Source of the DNA: Telopea speciosissima
Taxonomy: Eukaryota; Streptophyta; Magnoliopsida; Proteales; Proteaceae
Direction of reading: 5' to 3'
Length of the DNA stretch: 64,000 nucleotides
NCBI RefSeq assembly: GCF_018873765.1
Contig: NC_057925.1
Span: 50,356,010 to 50,420,009, forward strand
Shown: one piece after another, positions 35,101 through 47,070 of the stretch
Numbering within the stretch: the first letter of the stretch is position 1
Layout of the letters: each line of letters opens with the position of its first letter
Position numbers and translations under genes: made by a program
Notes under the pieces: generated by a model
The model's database searches: none
The model's input: the letters and a program-made list of their open reading frames with translations, nothing else
What the model was told of the DNA's origin: nothing

Positions 35101-38100
35101 ACAAGAGAAATATTAATCTGAAACCAGATTTCAGAAATTATTTCAAATTAGAGAGATTTTAAGAAATCAGACTTGAACTATGACTATGAAATCGATGGGA
35201 GGATGAGTTTTTGAAAACAGAATCAGAACTAGAAGTAGACTCAGGAGAAGGAGATGACTAACAGAATATTATCAAGCAAAACAGAATTAAACAAGAAGAA
35301 AAAACCATGCGCTGAATCCCACCAACGCTTCACTGCGTCTCCTTCTCCTGACCTGATTCGATGGAAGGAAGAAAAGAAGAAGAGAAAGAGAAGCGATTCA
35401 GGAATACCACCTGAATCCAGACGTGGAATCCCACCAAGGCTTCACTGCATCTCACAGCAAACTGTTGCTCTGAATCTCACAAAACTAGGGGCAAAAACCA
35501 AATTCCATTCAACTGTAAATTGTGGGGAGGGCCTAGCCCTCTACGTGTATTTAAGGACTTTGATAAGATTGATTCAAACTTGTCTTAAAAAAGTTGAGAG
35601 CCAATTAGAATCAATCCTGGACAAAACATGAAAAGAAAGAAATCAAAACAAAGTAGGAAAGCTCCCCCTATCCACAGGCGGTAGAATTCTAAACTGACTA
35701 AGGCTTCAATAATAAGACTTCAAACTGGTCTGGAATTTAAAACAAGTATTCCGGCCAGAACAGGAAACATAATAATAATAATACAATGAATGAATGAACC
35801 AAATAACAGTCCTAATCTAACCCCACGATTGGAGAAACAGGTCTGAACCAATTCTGGAAAACTGAACCAGAAAACTGATCTAAACCAAGTCCAAACCAGA
35901 ACCCAAGCTAAGTTCTGGTCTTCTTCCTACTGTACTGCAACCTGGATCTTGAATCTGCATCATTGATGCCTAAGGAATTCCTTGGTGAGTACAATGCCAG
36001 CAAAGTGACTACCATAGTCCAGGTATATTTGCCCTATTACTGGTATCTTTTCCTTATCCAGTTCTTTTTCCTTCATCTTGTAGGTCTGGATACTTGGGCA
36101 TCAAGGCCCACTTTGTCGCTTAGGGAACGCCTTGAGCTAACATTGATTTTAGTGTGTTCAATCATTTGTCTTAGTGAACTACTTGACATCAGCTGCATGA
36201 ACATGTGCCTCCATTCACTCTATGCAAGGACATATCCATTGTTAATCATGAACATTATTGTCTGTGCTCGTGACTCCAATTCAAGCTATTTCCTGCCTTC
36301 TCCCCATCATCTTAATGCCTTTTAACTTGTAAAACATCATTCCATCTCACTAGTGCATTTGTTGGACTTCATATGCATGGTCAAATTGTCTTAAATGCAT
36401 TCGTTATATATCCATAGCTAAGTGGTAGAGCATTCGACTGCAGATCTAGAGGTCACCAATTCAGGTTTGTCTGGCCCCTTTCTTGGGACGTCTTTAATAT
36501 TAGCATTTGGCTCTCTATTACAGAAAAATGTATAAGTTTCTTGCTTAGGTGTGTATCCATTTTTCCTGGTGATGATATTAGTTGCCTAAGTTCTAACTCC
36601 TAACAAATCTATTGTCAAAGAATCTAGGCAAAAAGTTTGAGCAATGTGAAAGAGCTTTTCAGTTACAAGGTAGATTCAGACTTAGGATATGCTTGTGATA
36701 ATTGGATTTATTTTCTTGGTGAATTTTACTTCAGCTGTCTGGGTTCCATTCTTGAAATAAATAAATAAATAAATAAGACTTCATTATTTCGGACCTCTTT
36801 CTGGCTGCCGTTCTTATGGATCTCTTGTTTTGAAGTCTTAATAGATTCTTAAAGATTCCTGTTCTTTTAGGAGGAGAAACAATTCTAGATTCAGGGTTGT
36901 TTCCCAAGATGGAAATGATGTACTCTCCTTCTGGTGTACGTAATTCTACTGGTCATATCACAACTATGTTCTCCATAAATTTCATGTTAAATCTAAAACA
37001 AAAGGAGGGCTACAAGAAAAAAGGATAAGCTGACAGTGCCAGTGCCAAGTTGAGGGGAGATTCTTCCATTATATGTTCCTTCCTAGTTTTCTGTTTCGTC
37101 TCTGTAAGCCATTTAGTTAGAATTCAGTCATGCAGTATGTATCATGAACAAGTCCGACTTTGGACTCATAGATGATATTTGGTTTCAGAACCCTGTACTA
37201 TGTGACCTGTTCAATTCCTTGGTCTCTCCCAGATGTGGAACTTATTTTTAAGAATGTCCATATAGTGTCTCATAACACTGTGCTATGGAAACTGTTCAAG
37301 TGCTTGGTTTCTCTGTCTCTCTGTTGTGCATGCATGTACAGTGGTATTCAGCAACAGGCTATTCCGATATTTTCCTCAAAACATAACCAACTGAATGATG
37401 AATCTCTAGACTAGTTGGGTCTACTCTCTCCCACAACTTGCATAGAAAAAATAATGAACAAAGGAAAATACCATGTAACAAATATTAGGAACTATAAGTG
37501 CATTCATTATGCAAGCACCAATCAACAGTTAGCAATACTTAGTGTCATGAGAAAAAGTACCAAACCTTTGCCATGTGGAATCTTATCAAACTTGAGTCTT
37601 AGAGTAAGTTGATATCCTCCTTTAGGGGGTTCGGCGATCTCAATAATGCTAGGACAAGTTCTTTGTACAGTCTGTAAAGTCCTAGGTGGAAGTCCATCAC
37701 AAAGCAAGATCCCTCTTGACAGTATTGGGGTTGATACTGACAAGTAGACATTATGAGGGTCTGATTGAGAAGCCTACACAACATTTACCTTATCAGAGAC
37801 AATATATGTTTCATGCATGTAACTATGCAGTGGAAAAACAAATGCAGTTGAATTTTGTTCATTATGTGTGTGTGAATAAGAGGAATCATCTCTTATTTTT
37901 CCCATCAACTATGATGGACAACGTGTGAAATATCATTTTTGATGCCATTTACCTGTAAGAACACCTTATGAGGCAGTTGAAATTCTGCAAATTTAAACGA
38001 AGGAAAGATCTTGAAGTTTTCTATACATCACCCTTGTCTCACTAATCCAATAGAAAGCATTTATAGACCGAGAACATGAAATAAATCTAAATTTTCTCTC

Positions 38101-39269
38101 TAGAAACATATCAAAATTGTGAGAATAACTTCAGCAAAATCAATATGTTAATCTGAGGTGATCCTACCTGGATATGGTATTGGACCGATCCAAATTCATG
38201 TATATGATGATCAATCTCCATTGGGATTTCAGCACTGTGACAAAAGTGAAAAAAGCATGAGTCATATGGTGGATTTTGATCTGGTTGAAAATCTTCTGCA
38301 ATTGACTTTGGCATTTGATAAATCACCATAAACATGGGTAAGATTCTTCCCCAAATGGGATCCTGTGGATCTTTGATGGAGAGTCAGCTTGAAACCTTCG
38401 AGTTCAAACAAAAGCCACAGGTGTGGTCTTTGAGTGGTAAATATAACTAGATGTTATGGCATGTTGCAAAACATTACAGGCAGTAGGAAGTAAATTAGTT
38501 GCACCCATGAGATGGATTCTGCTGATGGAAAGTTATAAATCTACAGAAGGAAAATAGAAATTCAATTGTATGTTTGTTCCTGACTTCATTTTGATGGGAC
38601 ATAGCATTGCTATCCAGTATGAAACAGCTTGTATTTTTCTACTGTCATAAGAACTTGCTGGAAAGCTACATTCTGAGATAGAGAAATCAACTAATTCTTT
38701 TTACATGACATTCTCAAATTGGCACCAAGAAAATGTCTAGAAATTCCTTGGTTTGGCATAATATTTATAGAACTGAACTCTATGGACCCTGAACTGTGTT
38801 TAGTTAAGCATGTTTAGAGTATTAGCTACTAACCAATTAGAGTATTCTAGCTTAGCAGTCTATATACAGCATATCTGGTCATATAAGGCAAAGAGCATTT
38901 GGGAGCGATTGGAGCTAATTCAGATGGACCCTCCTGGGTAAAAAATTAAACCTAGTAAGGTTAAAACCCTTTTTTTCCCCATAGTTCATTGATCAGTGTT
39001 TCTTTCCAGCCTTGCAATTGAATGCAATTATTATTTGGTTCTCATCTTCTGGTTAACCAATCAAAAGTTTGTTCTCATAAGCTATAGACACTGCTCTCCC
39101 TTTGGTGCAGGTCAGTATAAATCAAAACCATGGATAAAACAGTGAAACATTTTCTGCTATCTATAGATGATCCTATTTATAATAGGCTAAGTTTCAGAAA
39201 GGGCGATTACCGGTGCAATTTGAACAAGACCTCCTTCAATGCCGGCGAAGCCCTTTGGAGGCAAGCCAT
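32150..39269 (-). CDS. ARPC2B: ARP2/3 complex subunit 2B (p34-Arc family)
   Basis: Exons read on the minus strand: 39269-39211, 38234-38168, 37760-37566, 34411-34245, 33823-33746, 33646-33514, 33141-33050, 32952-32896, 32807-32756 and 32340-32150. Except for one junction, all join with GT-AG and matching phase to about 363 residues; the Arabidopsis protein is near 374 as I remember it. Diagnostic blocks are SPALKEVLFKLHRAE, HHIHEFGSVQYHIQ, AVILSSQLKEML, KLIYHPREPFFIIR, AVFPMRFRDNTDVIIATTFF, LSTNGGFVSF, SRHVEGEKLDRTAWSLLNFY and YVKYHVKCTRGFIQRRMRKR. The C terminus is basic and ends RRYSKLD, as in the plant B-type subunit and unlike A-type (DIS2). ARPC2 with ARPC4 forms the core that anchors the ARP2/3 actin nucleator to mother filaments. 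The exon 2/3 join needs about four more codons, probably a microexon that I could not place. Confidence 0.88.
34735..35960. repeat. Unclassified repeat inside the long ARPC2B intron
   Basis: This part of the 3.15-kb intron is rich in cagaa/aatcag words, like 3640-4140. It contains a direct duplication of gaatcccaccaacgcttcac (35314 and, with one change, 35426). It is possibly an old LTR-type insertion, but no protein, primer site or target duplication was found. Confidence 0.4.
36408..36480 (+). pseudogene. tRNA-Cys (GCA) relic
   Basis: ccatagctaagtggtagagc forms a D-arm with an A-box-like sequence, and attcgactgcagatctagag supplies an anticodon arm with GCA. The TTC region (ggtcaccaattcaggtttgt) is degenerate, and the acceptor strands (atatcca and tggcccc) no longer pair well. 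A plant tRNA-Cys would have intact GGGTCCA/TGGACCC-like ends. It is therefore a pseudogene, or a tRNA-derived retroposon head, lying antisense in the ARPC2B intron. Confidence 0.65.
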
Positions 39270-40479
39270 CCTCAGCTTCTGTATAAGAACTGGTTGTCTC
39301 TCTTGCTTCACATTGTGGCATATATATATACATAGATAGTGAGGTAGGAATGAGAGTGCTTTCACTTTGTAAGACCCAAAGAAATGAGTGAAAGGAAAGA
39401 CAGCACTGAGATAATTGGAGGCTACTCTGGTATAGTGAAGTATGAGTAAAATGTACTTTCAAGTTGACAATCATGTTAGCATTTTCCTGAAGCAAAAGCC
39501 TTACTTTCCTACTGATCACTTGGATTCAGAAACACTCCAAAATGATTGCCCATCCATCTACCTCTTCAGGTTCATCAAACTCTTCAAGTATAACTATTGT
39601 TTCCTTTGTTCCATTAGCTGGACATTATTTGTTTTTGTAACATATCCATGATCTTCCTCAATTGTATTATTTCCAAGTAATCTGCCACGATGAACCGAAA
39701 ACCAAACAATTGTACCCTTGTATAAGATGCATCTTGTCGTCACCAAGTAGGTGGATTAAGAAGTTGTAACCTTATCTTTTTTTTTTTCCCCTTTGTCTTA
39801 TTACCAAAAGTTATTTAATATAGAGGCAATATTGTCATTTCACATGGAGAATGATATCTTTTGTAAATGATATAATGATAATTCATTTTTAATTTATTTT
39901 GAAAACCTTTTTTTTTTTTTGCCGATAATTAAAATAACATTTGAAAATAAGAAAAGAGACAAAAAAGTTAGATTACAATCTAGTTGTAACTAACTTTGGT
40001 TACAACAAGATTTTCCCATTTTTAGGGAATCCGTGGTTTGGAGCATCAGACCACTCAAATGGAATAAATTCTACACACTATCCGAGATCGTCAAAACTGC
40101 TCTCCATTTTTATTTTTTCTTCCTATTTTGACCCTAAATGTCCATGATCCGTCGACGGGCGAATCCCTTCCCACCTTCCCATATATATAGGTAGGCCTAA
40201 AGGAAAGTTGAACTCTGACTGACTAGTGAGGTGTTGGTCCTTATCAATTGAGCAACCCCTTGGGGTTTACCATGATGAATGTTAACCCATCATGACCAAA
40301 CATATGGCAATACATGGATGGGTTACAGTAGTTAAATTTGAGCCATTTTTCTTGCTTCATCTATGTTGAAACTTTAGATTCGTGTGGGTCATGAAGGATT
40401 ACCATTCACATTGCCACTTGTGAAAGAAAAATTTTTTGTTTTTTTTTTTAAGGTCCTACTTATTTTACTTGAGTTTGAC
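39270..40479. other. Upstream region of ARPC2B and spacer
   Basis: On the minus strand a TATATATATA stretch (39319-39330) lies about 55 bp above the ARPC2B ATG. A ttcttatacag|aag sequence just before the ATG could be the end of a 5' UTR intron. Further out the region is A/T-rich with no gene. Confidence 0.45.
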
Positions 40480-40670
40480 CCAAGGTTTTTAAAACACGGA
40501 ATTGGACATTGGATCGGTTCTTGCGGATTTTAATTTAGATTGGATCTGAATCTGCTGGATTCAGTACTAAAAACCCTAGAATCAGCCCCCTATATCTTAA
40601 AACCCATTGATCACAGCCAATTTCAATCCAAATTGATCGATTCATTGATTCAATTCTGATTCTTAAAGCC
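40480..40670. repeat. Dispersed repeat with gaatcgg/ccgattc texture
   Basis: It begins ggtttttaaaacacggaatt and is filled with ttggatcgg and attgatcgattc words. It is related to the copy at 15570-15880. Confidence 0.45.
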
Positions 40671-40876
40671 GTGGTCATCAATTCCAGTCAACCAAACTAG
40701 GCCAACTATTAGAATACAATTAAACTAATACATAATAGGCCAAATTTTCTTTGTGCTGGGAGCACAAGCTACCCAGACACATGGGGTGGGCGAAAATACC
40801 ACCCCACCCCCTGAATGGCGGAAATACCGCCCAGATACTAACCAATTTGGATCCTCTACTGCTGAACAGCCCGATA

Positions 40877-40997
40877 GGACCGTGCTGCCCAGACACGGTG
40901 GTGTGCGCAATGCCCGCCTTACCCCTGTCCAAATGCCTTGCCCGAGTGGGGGTAAGGCGGTCATTGAGCGCAACACCGTGTCTGGACAGCATAGTCC
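40877..40997. mobile_element. Foldback element: 49-bp arms, near-perfect hairpin
   Basis: The left arm 40877-40925 (ggaccgtgctgcccagacac..cgccttacccc) and right arm 40949-40997 (ggggtaaggcggtcatt..gtgtctggacagcatagtcc) pair with about six mismatches around a 23-nt loop. It shares the ggtaaggcggtcatt core with 45135-45305. Confidence 0.75.
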
Positions 40998-41379
40998 TGT
41001 AGGCCAAAACTACAAACCATGGGATCAGGGCGGTTCACCTAGGCAAACCGATTATAAATCAATTAGGGTTTTACACCCCTGAAAAATCAATATACTGAAA
41101 ATTAGGGTTTTGCACCCTGGGGCTAATCCATAGGAAGCCATGGGTGCCCCTATTTAAATTTTTAGGATTTTACATGGTTGCCCATGAAACCCTGGTGCAC
41201 CTTAAATTCATTATTTCATGTTCCCCATAATTATGGGATCCGAACAGAAATAAAACAAACATCTCCGTTCCATCCCATGGAGGGAGGGATCCATCCCATG
41301 CCCGAATGCGCAGCGAAAATAAATCGATTCGGGTTTCTTTCGTATCCCATGAATATTAAAAATTAATAACAATCAAAAG

Positions 41380-41587
41380 AAATTAACAGAATGTTGCTAA
41401 CCTAGTGAGCCTCAAGTGTTGCTCCTCCAATAGACAGTAGTTCTTCCTCCAAGAAGCACTCCAAGTAAACAGATTTGAACCTCCAATGGTGCTACCACGG
41501 TTCTCCAAGCCAATCCGAATGTATCTCCAACCAGACCTGGGTTTCTAAAACCCTAGCTCTCAAAACTTGAGAGCAAGAAGAAGAGAT

Positions 41588-41624
<37 letters not shown>

Positions 41625-42690
41625 AAAACCGTGGGAGGGGGTGGCAGTGAAAAAACGTGGAAGCCCTTGCCACCCCTCCTGCGTTTTGGCTTCTATTTAT
41701 AGATGGATTTCCAAAACCCTGATGGGAAGAATCCCTGTGAAAGTCTGACACTCTCTCTCCTAATTGGATTTATCTGTTTATTTGAGATAGACTTTATCTG
41801 TCTATCTCAGAGTCCTTTACTTGGTGAAGAAGCAGAATCTAATAGAGAAAGTATTAATTAGTTACTTTATTTAATATTTATGGATAATTATAATTAGTAC
41901 CATATCCAATAATAAAATAAAGAACCAATTAAAATAGTAAATTCCAAATAACTCCCTATATGATAACAATTTATCATATACAACCCCCCCACTAATCAAC
42001 ACCATCATTATGGAATCTAGGGCATGGACACATGTACTGCCAAACCCCAATCCATTGTATATGTCCATATAAGAGCGTCTGTGCATCTGATCGAGTCCTG
42101 CAAAACTCGAAAAAACACTTTGTTCAAATAATTATAAATAATCTATTATTTTATGTAAAATAGATTTTTGCAAACCATTTCCAAAACAGCACTAGATCCA
42201 AATTTCGATCCGACCATACACAGACAATCTCTATCTTGGTGTTCCCCAATCGGGCAGTGGTAACCATGTTGAGTAACTCCTTCACTCACAAAGCGTTCAC
42301 GCATTCCCAGAACACCGGCTTTGACTCGCTTGAGTCTCAATCATAGATGAACCAAAGAATGCAGTCACACTTTGCAGTGACAGGGTTCCCTCAGGTAAAA
42401 GGGTGTCGGTGACACATGTCTATCCCTTCCTACATCTGGCAGTAATACATGAGGGAATCAACAAAGCAGATTCTTCGCCAATACACACATCAACGTGTGA
42501 GTACTCGTATTCGTATCCTGACATCACATGTCTAGGCATACCCAATGCGACGACCATATGAAAAGGGTACCCAGCCCAAACCCTAGTCATGACTACCATT
42601 TTAAGTATAACTTACGAACACATAATGCTCAAAAAATTTATATCGCATGTGATAATATAAAACCAAAATGTATAAAAGTTCAATACAAAG
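41380..42690 (-). mobile_element. Ty1/copia-like LTR fossil
   Basis: Read on the minus strand this follows the word order of a well-known plant copia LTR type: gactagggtttgg, gggtaccctttt..gtcgtcgcattggg, gagtactcacacgttgatgtg, gggatagacatgtgtcaccg, ctgcccgattggggaacacc, ttgcaggactcg, then gttgattagtggggg. It ends in a leader with tataaatagaag. A (AG)n run lies at about 41589-41622. No coding part was recognised, so it is a solo or truncated LTR, broken and fairly old. Confidence 0.6.
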
Positions 42691-43699
42691 GTAAATCGGG
42701 TTGAACCAGACCGAATCGGGTTTGATGGACACACATATCCAACAGGTCCTGCCAGACAGCTCGACAGTAGAAGATCTGAATCAGATACTAACACACTTTT
42801 TTTTGTGTATCTCTTCATACACCTTTTTTTTTTGGTCACATGCACACATTTTGCTCTCTCTCTCTCTCTCCACACACACAACACGGGCAAAGCTGGGCCA
42901 TAAGAAACCATTTGATGGGACAAGGGCAATCCCTTCCTCACTCCACAATTAGGCATTAAGTATCTTTTGCACAAATTAAATAATAGGTATCTTAAACATG
43001 TGTATCTCTCTATGCTCACTTTGATATGTCAATATCTGATTAGCACAGGTTTTTGGGATTCAGCCCACGCAGGCACACATCCCGCGTGCCAGCAACTAAG
43101 CGCCCTTAGATGCCTCCCTAGGCACTCCCTGGACGCTGGGGTCACAGGAGAGGAGTCCGATCCGGTTTTTTGGAATCATGACTATAAGCTTTTTTGTTTT
43201 TTTTTGGGTCCGTCGTACTCAAGTATTGTTTCAGAATGTTAAATCAAATCTGGTGAGTGTTGTTCTGGTATAGACTTGTGACAAGGTCGAAGCTGAAATC
43301 AAGTGCCTTGCTCAAGGAATTGCTGCAGCTTTTGAGGCGCTCTATTTCCATGAAGTGGTTCTTGAAGTTTGATCTGTAAGTGTAGTTTTTTAAGACTTCA
43401 TGACATTGGTCTTATTGAAGTGAAGTTTGAGTCCTTTAATTGACTTCTGTAGACATCTTATTTTGTTACCTTCCAAAGCCCCATTGGCGATGACGAACAC
43501 CCTTCAAGACGTAGTGTTTAGGTATGTGTAGATGTAGGGCAAGTGTTCAGTTCCCCGAATTCGTCCATAAATCGCCCATCCAAAATTCCACTGAGAAGAA
43601 AATAAAAGAGAACTCTCATAACCCTGGACTTGAGAAAGACCAGGCTTATTTGGCAATACTTTGAACCTACACATTCCTAATTCTATTAGCGTATGAGAA
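42691..43699. other. Spacer without recognised genes
   Basis: Mixed A/T-rich DNA with a short CT run (42854-42872) and a GC-richer patch around 43050-43160. No supported gene, and the repeat class is unclear. Confidence 0.4.
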
Positions 43700-43970
43700 C
43701 ATGGTTTTAGTGCATGATATCCGATTGGGTATCGCTCACCTTCAAAACTGGTATGAAATCAATATGGTATCGGCATGGATCGACTGTATTGGACAAATTT
43801 ACTCTTGATTTTCTTTAAAAAATGGTTTTTTTTTACTATTTTACCCTTTATCTATATCGTTTCACTAATACGATATCAGCATCTGTCACCTTCAAAACCG
43901 TGGAATATCAACATATGGGACGATCCAATACCGATACCAATACCTCAAACCATGTATGATAATAGTCTAA
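43700..43970. repeat. GGTATCGATA-rich dispersed repeat with catggttt edges
   Basis: Left edge acatggttttagtgcatgat, right edge cctcaaaccatgtatgata, with tatcggcatgg, gatatcagcatc and gataccaatacc inside. It is the clearest copy for defining both inverted edges of the family (catggttt...aaaccatg). Confidence 0.6.
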
Positions 43971-44484
43971 AAAATGTAGACTGTTGAAAACGTTTGATAT
44001 TGGTGAGAACCGTGAAGGTTTTTGTTGGTGGTAGGACGTCCTTACCAGCCAACAACACTAAAGAAAAGGACCAAACAGGCAGAGTAGATATACTAATCCA
44101 TCAAAATCCAACCAAATGAAACTGCCTTTATTCCAAGTCTGAATGCTACAGCCTCGCCTCGCCTCGCCAACACTAGTTGACATCGAGTAGATGTGATGCG
44201 TCGCGAAAAGGACCAACATAATTTCTCTAGATCTTTCAAGATGATCCACCTCAACCCCATTGCTCTCGCTCCCATTATTTCGACTGCAACATCTGTGTAT
44301 ATAACATGGCAATCTGCCGACAACAGCTTGCGCTATGGATTCAGCTCCTCTCCTGCGAGTACCCTGTCTAGTGAGTGAGGCATCCAATGGTGGGGCTGCT
44401 CGCAACGCCTTGAGATGTGTCCTTGATTTCACCCCAAGTTCCCAAGAGTTGGGATCAGCTATCCACATGCATGGGGAGCAGTGG

Positions 44485-44575
44485 GGACAGATCCCAGCCC
44501 TCCATGGGCTGTGGGATCCACCTCTGGGGTGTGGGACCCATGCTCCATGGAGGTTTCAGATCTGTCCACACCATC
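44485..44575. mobile_element. Short GC-rich foldback
   Basis: gggacagatcccagccctcc..gggatccacctc (44486-44526) is repeated inverted as gtgggacccatg..tccatggagg..agatctgtccac (44535-44573). The surrounding 44330-44700 has the same unusual GC-rich texture. Confidence 0.5.
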
Positions 44576-45134
44576 CCCAACTGGAAAGCAAATCCGGACT
44601 CAATCCCCAATGTCCATCTCAGCATCTGCAGAGTAGTCCTGTTGGGATGTGTGCTTGGCCTTATCCCAGCGCACATCTCGTTGCATGCAGAGCAACCCCG
44701 TCGTTGAATGCCTCATTAGGCCGAGTATTCGCTAGGGACGAAATTTTGTTGTTACTCGGGTTGTAGGAATGTTACTGCTACCGGGTTCAAAGCCAAAGAA
44801 ATGGAATCAGAAAAGTTATTTTGGAAAATATTATAACATAGGAAGGAATTTGTGAATCCTAAGGGGAAGTGAATTATTCTATTCTTTGATAGCAACCCCA
44901 GATAGCATGAACATTCCTACAACCTGGGTAGTAGCAAAAAATTTTCCACTCACTGGAGAGGAGCTCGATCCTTGCATTGCATATGCTATGCAGTTAACCT
45001 CCCTAACCTTGGTGGTCCCCACCCTATCGGGCAACCCCTAGGGCACTCCGCTTTAACACTCAAATTTTTTTTTTTTTTTATGGCAACCTTGAGTAAGCTC
45101 AAAACTGGAAGATGTGAGGGATTTTTACACAATT

Positions 45135-45305
45135 CAGATCCTCTATGGCGCGCTGTCCATAGCAGCCTGAGCGGCACACAAATAGGGTGCGTTGCAATGA
45201 CCACCTTACCCTTGTCCGAGTGGGGGTAAGGCGGTCATTACGTTGCGCCCTATTGGTGTGCTGCTCAGGCCGTTATGGGCAGCACGCCGTAGACGATCTG
45301 GATCC
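45135..45305. mobile_element. Foldback element: 77-bp arms, 12-nt loop
   Basis: The left arm 45135-45211 (cagatcctctatggcgcgctg...aatgaccaccttaccc) and right arm to 45305 (gggtaaggcggtcattacg...cgtagacgatctg) are inverted copies with about a dozen differences around ttgtccgagtg. This is the largest hairpin in the window. If transcribed, it would form a long imperfect dsRNA. Confidence 0.75.
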
Positions 45306-45559
45306 TTTTTTACATGAGAGGAGAGATAAAATCTCTGTTGCATTCCTATTTATCAACGAGAACCACTCATGAAGGTTGGGATTGTTTTTTTGAAGACTAC
45401 TCCATTTTTAGTTTTTTCAAACCCTCTCACTCCACAATCGCCTAAAACATTTCAGTCATTCCAAAAAGTGATCTAAGAAAGAAAATATCTTGTCTTCCCA
45501 ACCATATATTTGGTTAAGGAAAAGGGTTTTTTATGTAATGAGAGTTGTCAAGAAAACAA

Positions 45560-46090
45560 CGCTCAGAATGGCGATTTACAGAAAAAAACGAGAAACAAAG
45601 TAAGCATACAACACACAATATCAGAGATTTACGTGGTTCCAAAATGGGAAGCTACGTCTACGGTTGAGCAATAAAATAGATTTTACTATCTTTTGGAAAT
45701 GTTACAAAACCACTCATACAGTCTTTTCAGAGATAAGAATATTATATAGAGAAGCCCTAACCCGAGGAAGTACAAAAATACCCCTAGACCCAAAAATTGT
45801 TAAATCGGACAGGATCGAACCAAAACATAACATATATCCCAAAATATATTGTTTCAAAGATCTCGACGAATACAACACAACTTCCAACTTTTGACGGAGA
45901 TCTACGCTATTTTTTGGCAATCCAAGATCATTTCGAGATCAAAATAACCCTCCGAATATCCCGACAGCACATCCAAAATGAAAATCAGACTTCACCAATA
46001 ACAAGGGCAATTTCTTACACTACACCAAAGTGTGGAATACATTGTCAAAAAAAGAGAAAGTGTTAATGTGGGATCCATATGGTTCGTGGG
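45560..46090. mobile_element. LTR-like fossil fragment
   Basis: The words tcagagatttacgtggttcc..gctacgtctacggttgagca (45629-45671) are common in plant LTR sequences. They are followed by an A/C-rich stretch. No pairing LTR or coding part was seen, so the assignment is weak. Confidence 0.35.
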
Positions 46091-46507
46091 ATATTTTTTC
46101 TTTTGTTTAATAATGAATTATTCAAAGATGCTTTAATTGGGTTCTAAATCGTTACTTAGTGCCTTATGAGCACTATAAAAAAACACTAAATAAAGCAAAT
46201 TTACAAAAGCAACGCAGCAGCTCCTCCAATGTCATGAGGTGATGTCATGTCCTTTTCCTTAATCTTTATTATGTCATATCTTCTAACACTCGTCATCACG
46301 GGGCCAGTTGGTCTAGATCACCGTTGGTAGAACAAGGATTCACATTTTATGCTCTTACTTTTAGAGATGTAAATAGTTAGATTGAATACTTATCAGATGT
46401 GATTGGATTCAAATATCTCCTAATCACATATGGATACCTCTAAATGAACATGGATGCATTTTAAATTTGAAATTTCAACTATATGTCTTCATCTATGATG
46501 GACTAGG

Positions 46508-46640
46508 ATCCTATGCAATATCAGCGGGGTGGCGATGCACATTTGACGGCACAGTAGAGGTCAAGTGGCACATATGGAACACATGACCTCTACTGTGCCA
46601 CTAGATATGCATCATCACCCCACCAATATTGCAAAGGATT
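46508..46640. mobile_element. Foldback MITE, 60-bp arms
   Basis: atcctatgcaatatcagcgg..cacagtagaggtcaagtg (46509-46568) is repeated inverted in cacatgacctctactgtg..ccaatattgcaaaggat (46580-46640). About ten mismatches, very short loop. Confidence 0.7.
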
Positions 46641-47062
46641 TTAATACAATCCGTGTATTGTGTAATCAAAAACCTCTTTTCAAACTAATACAATTTACTG
46701 TCACTCTATCTCTCTTAATTATCTTAGTTTTTTTCCTCGTTCTTTACAATCTACTGAACTTTCTAGAACGTTACCCCCAAAAAAAAATCTGAATTTTTAA
46801 GAACCCTTAATCGTTATGGATAACTATTACGTCACCCGTGGGTGACAGATAGGTGCCATTAATTTATTTTCCAATCATATACATGGATTGAGAAATTTTA
46901 AGGGTAACCATGTGAAAAACTAGTATTTTGGTAGTTTGGCAAAAGATTCAGAGCGCTAGGTGGCTTGGCAGTTTGTGGGGGTTTAATGATCTGGGGGAGC
47001 TCCAGCCTAACAAGAACGATGAATTGTGAAATCCCAAATTGATTAACTAAGCTACGCACTAC
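46641..47062. other. A/T-rich spacer
   Basis: No ORF with recognisable content and no clear repeat boundaries. Confidence 0.4.
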
Positions 47063-47070
47063 CATAGGCG

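Noticed and set aside
40720-41082. Four overlapping frames of 83-109 residues on both strands
   Set aside because: They are produced by the hairpin at 40877-40997 and nearby GC-rich DNA; no start context or domain.
44058-44766. Overlapping frames of 136 and 143 residues on opposite strands
   Set aside because: They arise from GC-rich foldback sequence (44485-44575), which tends to be open on both strands. No family resemblance.
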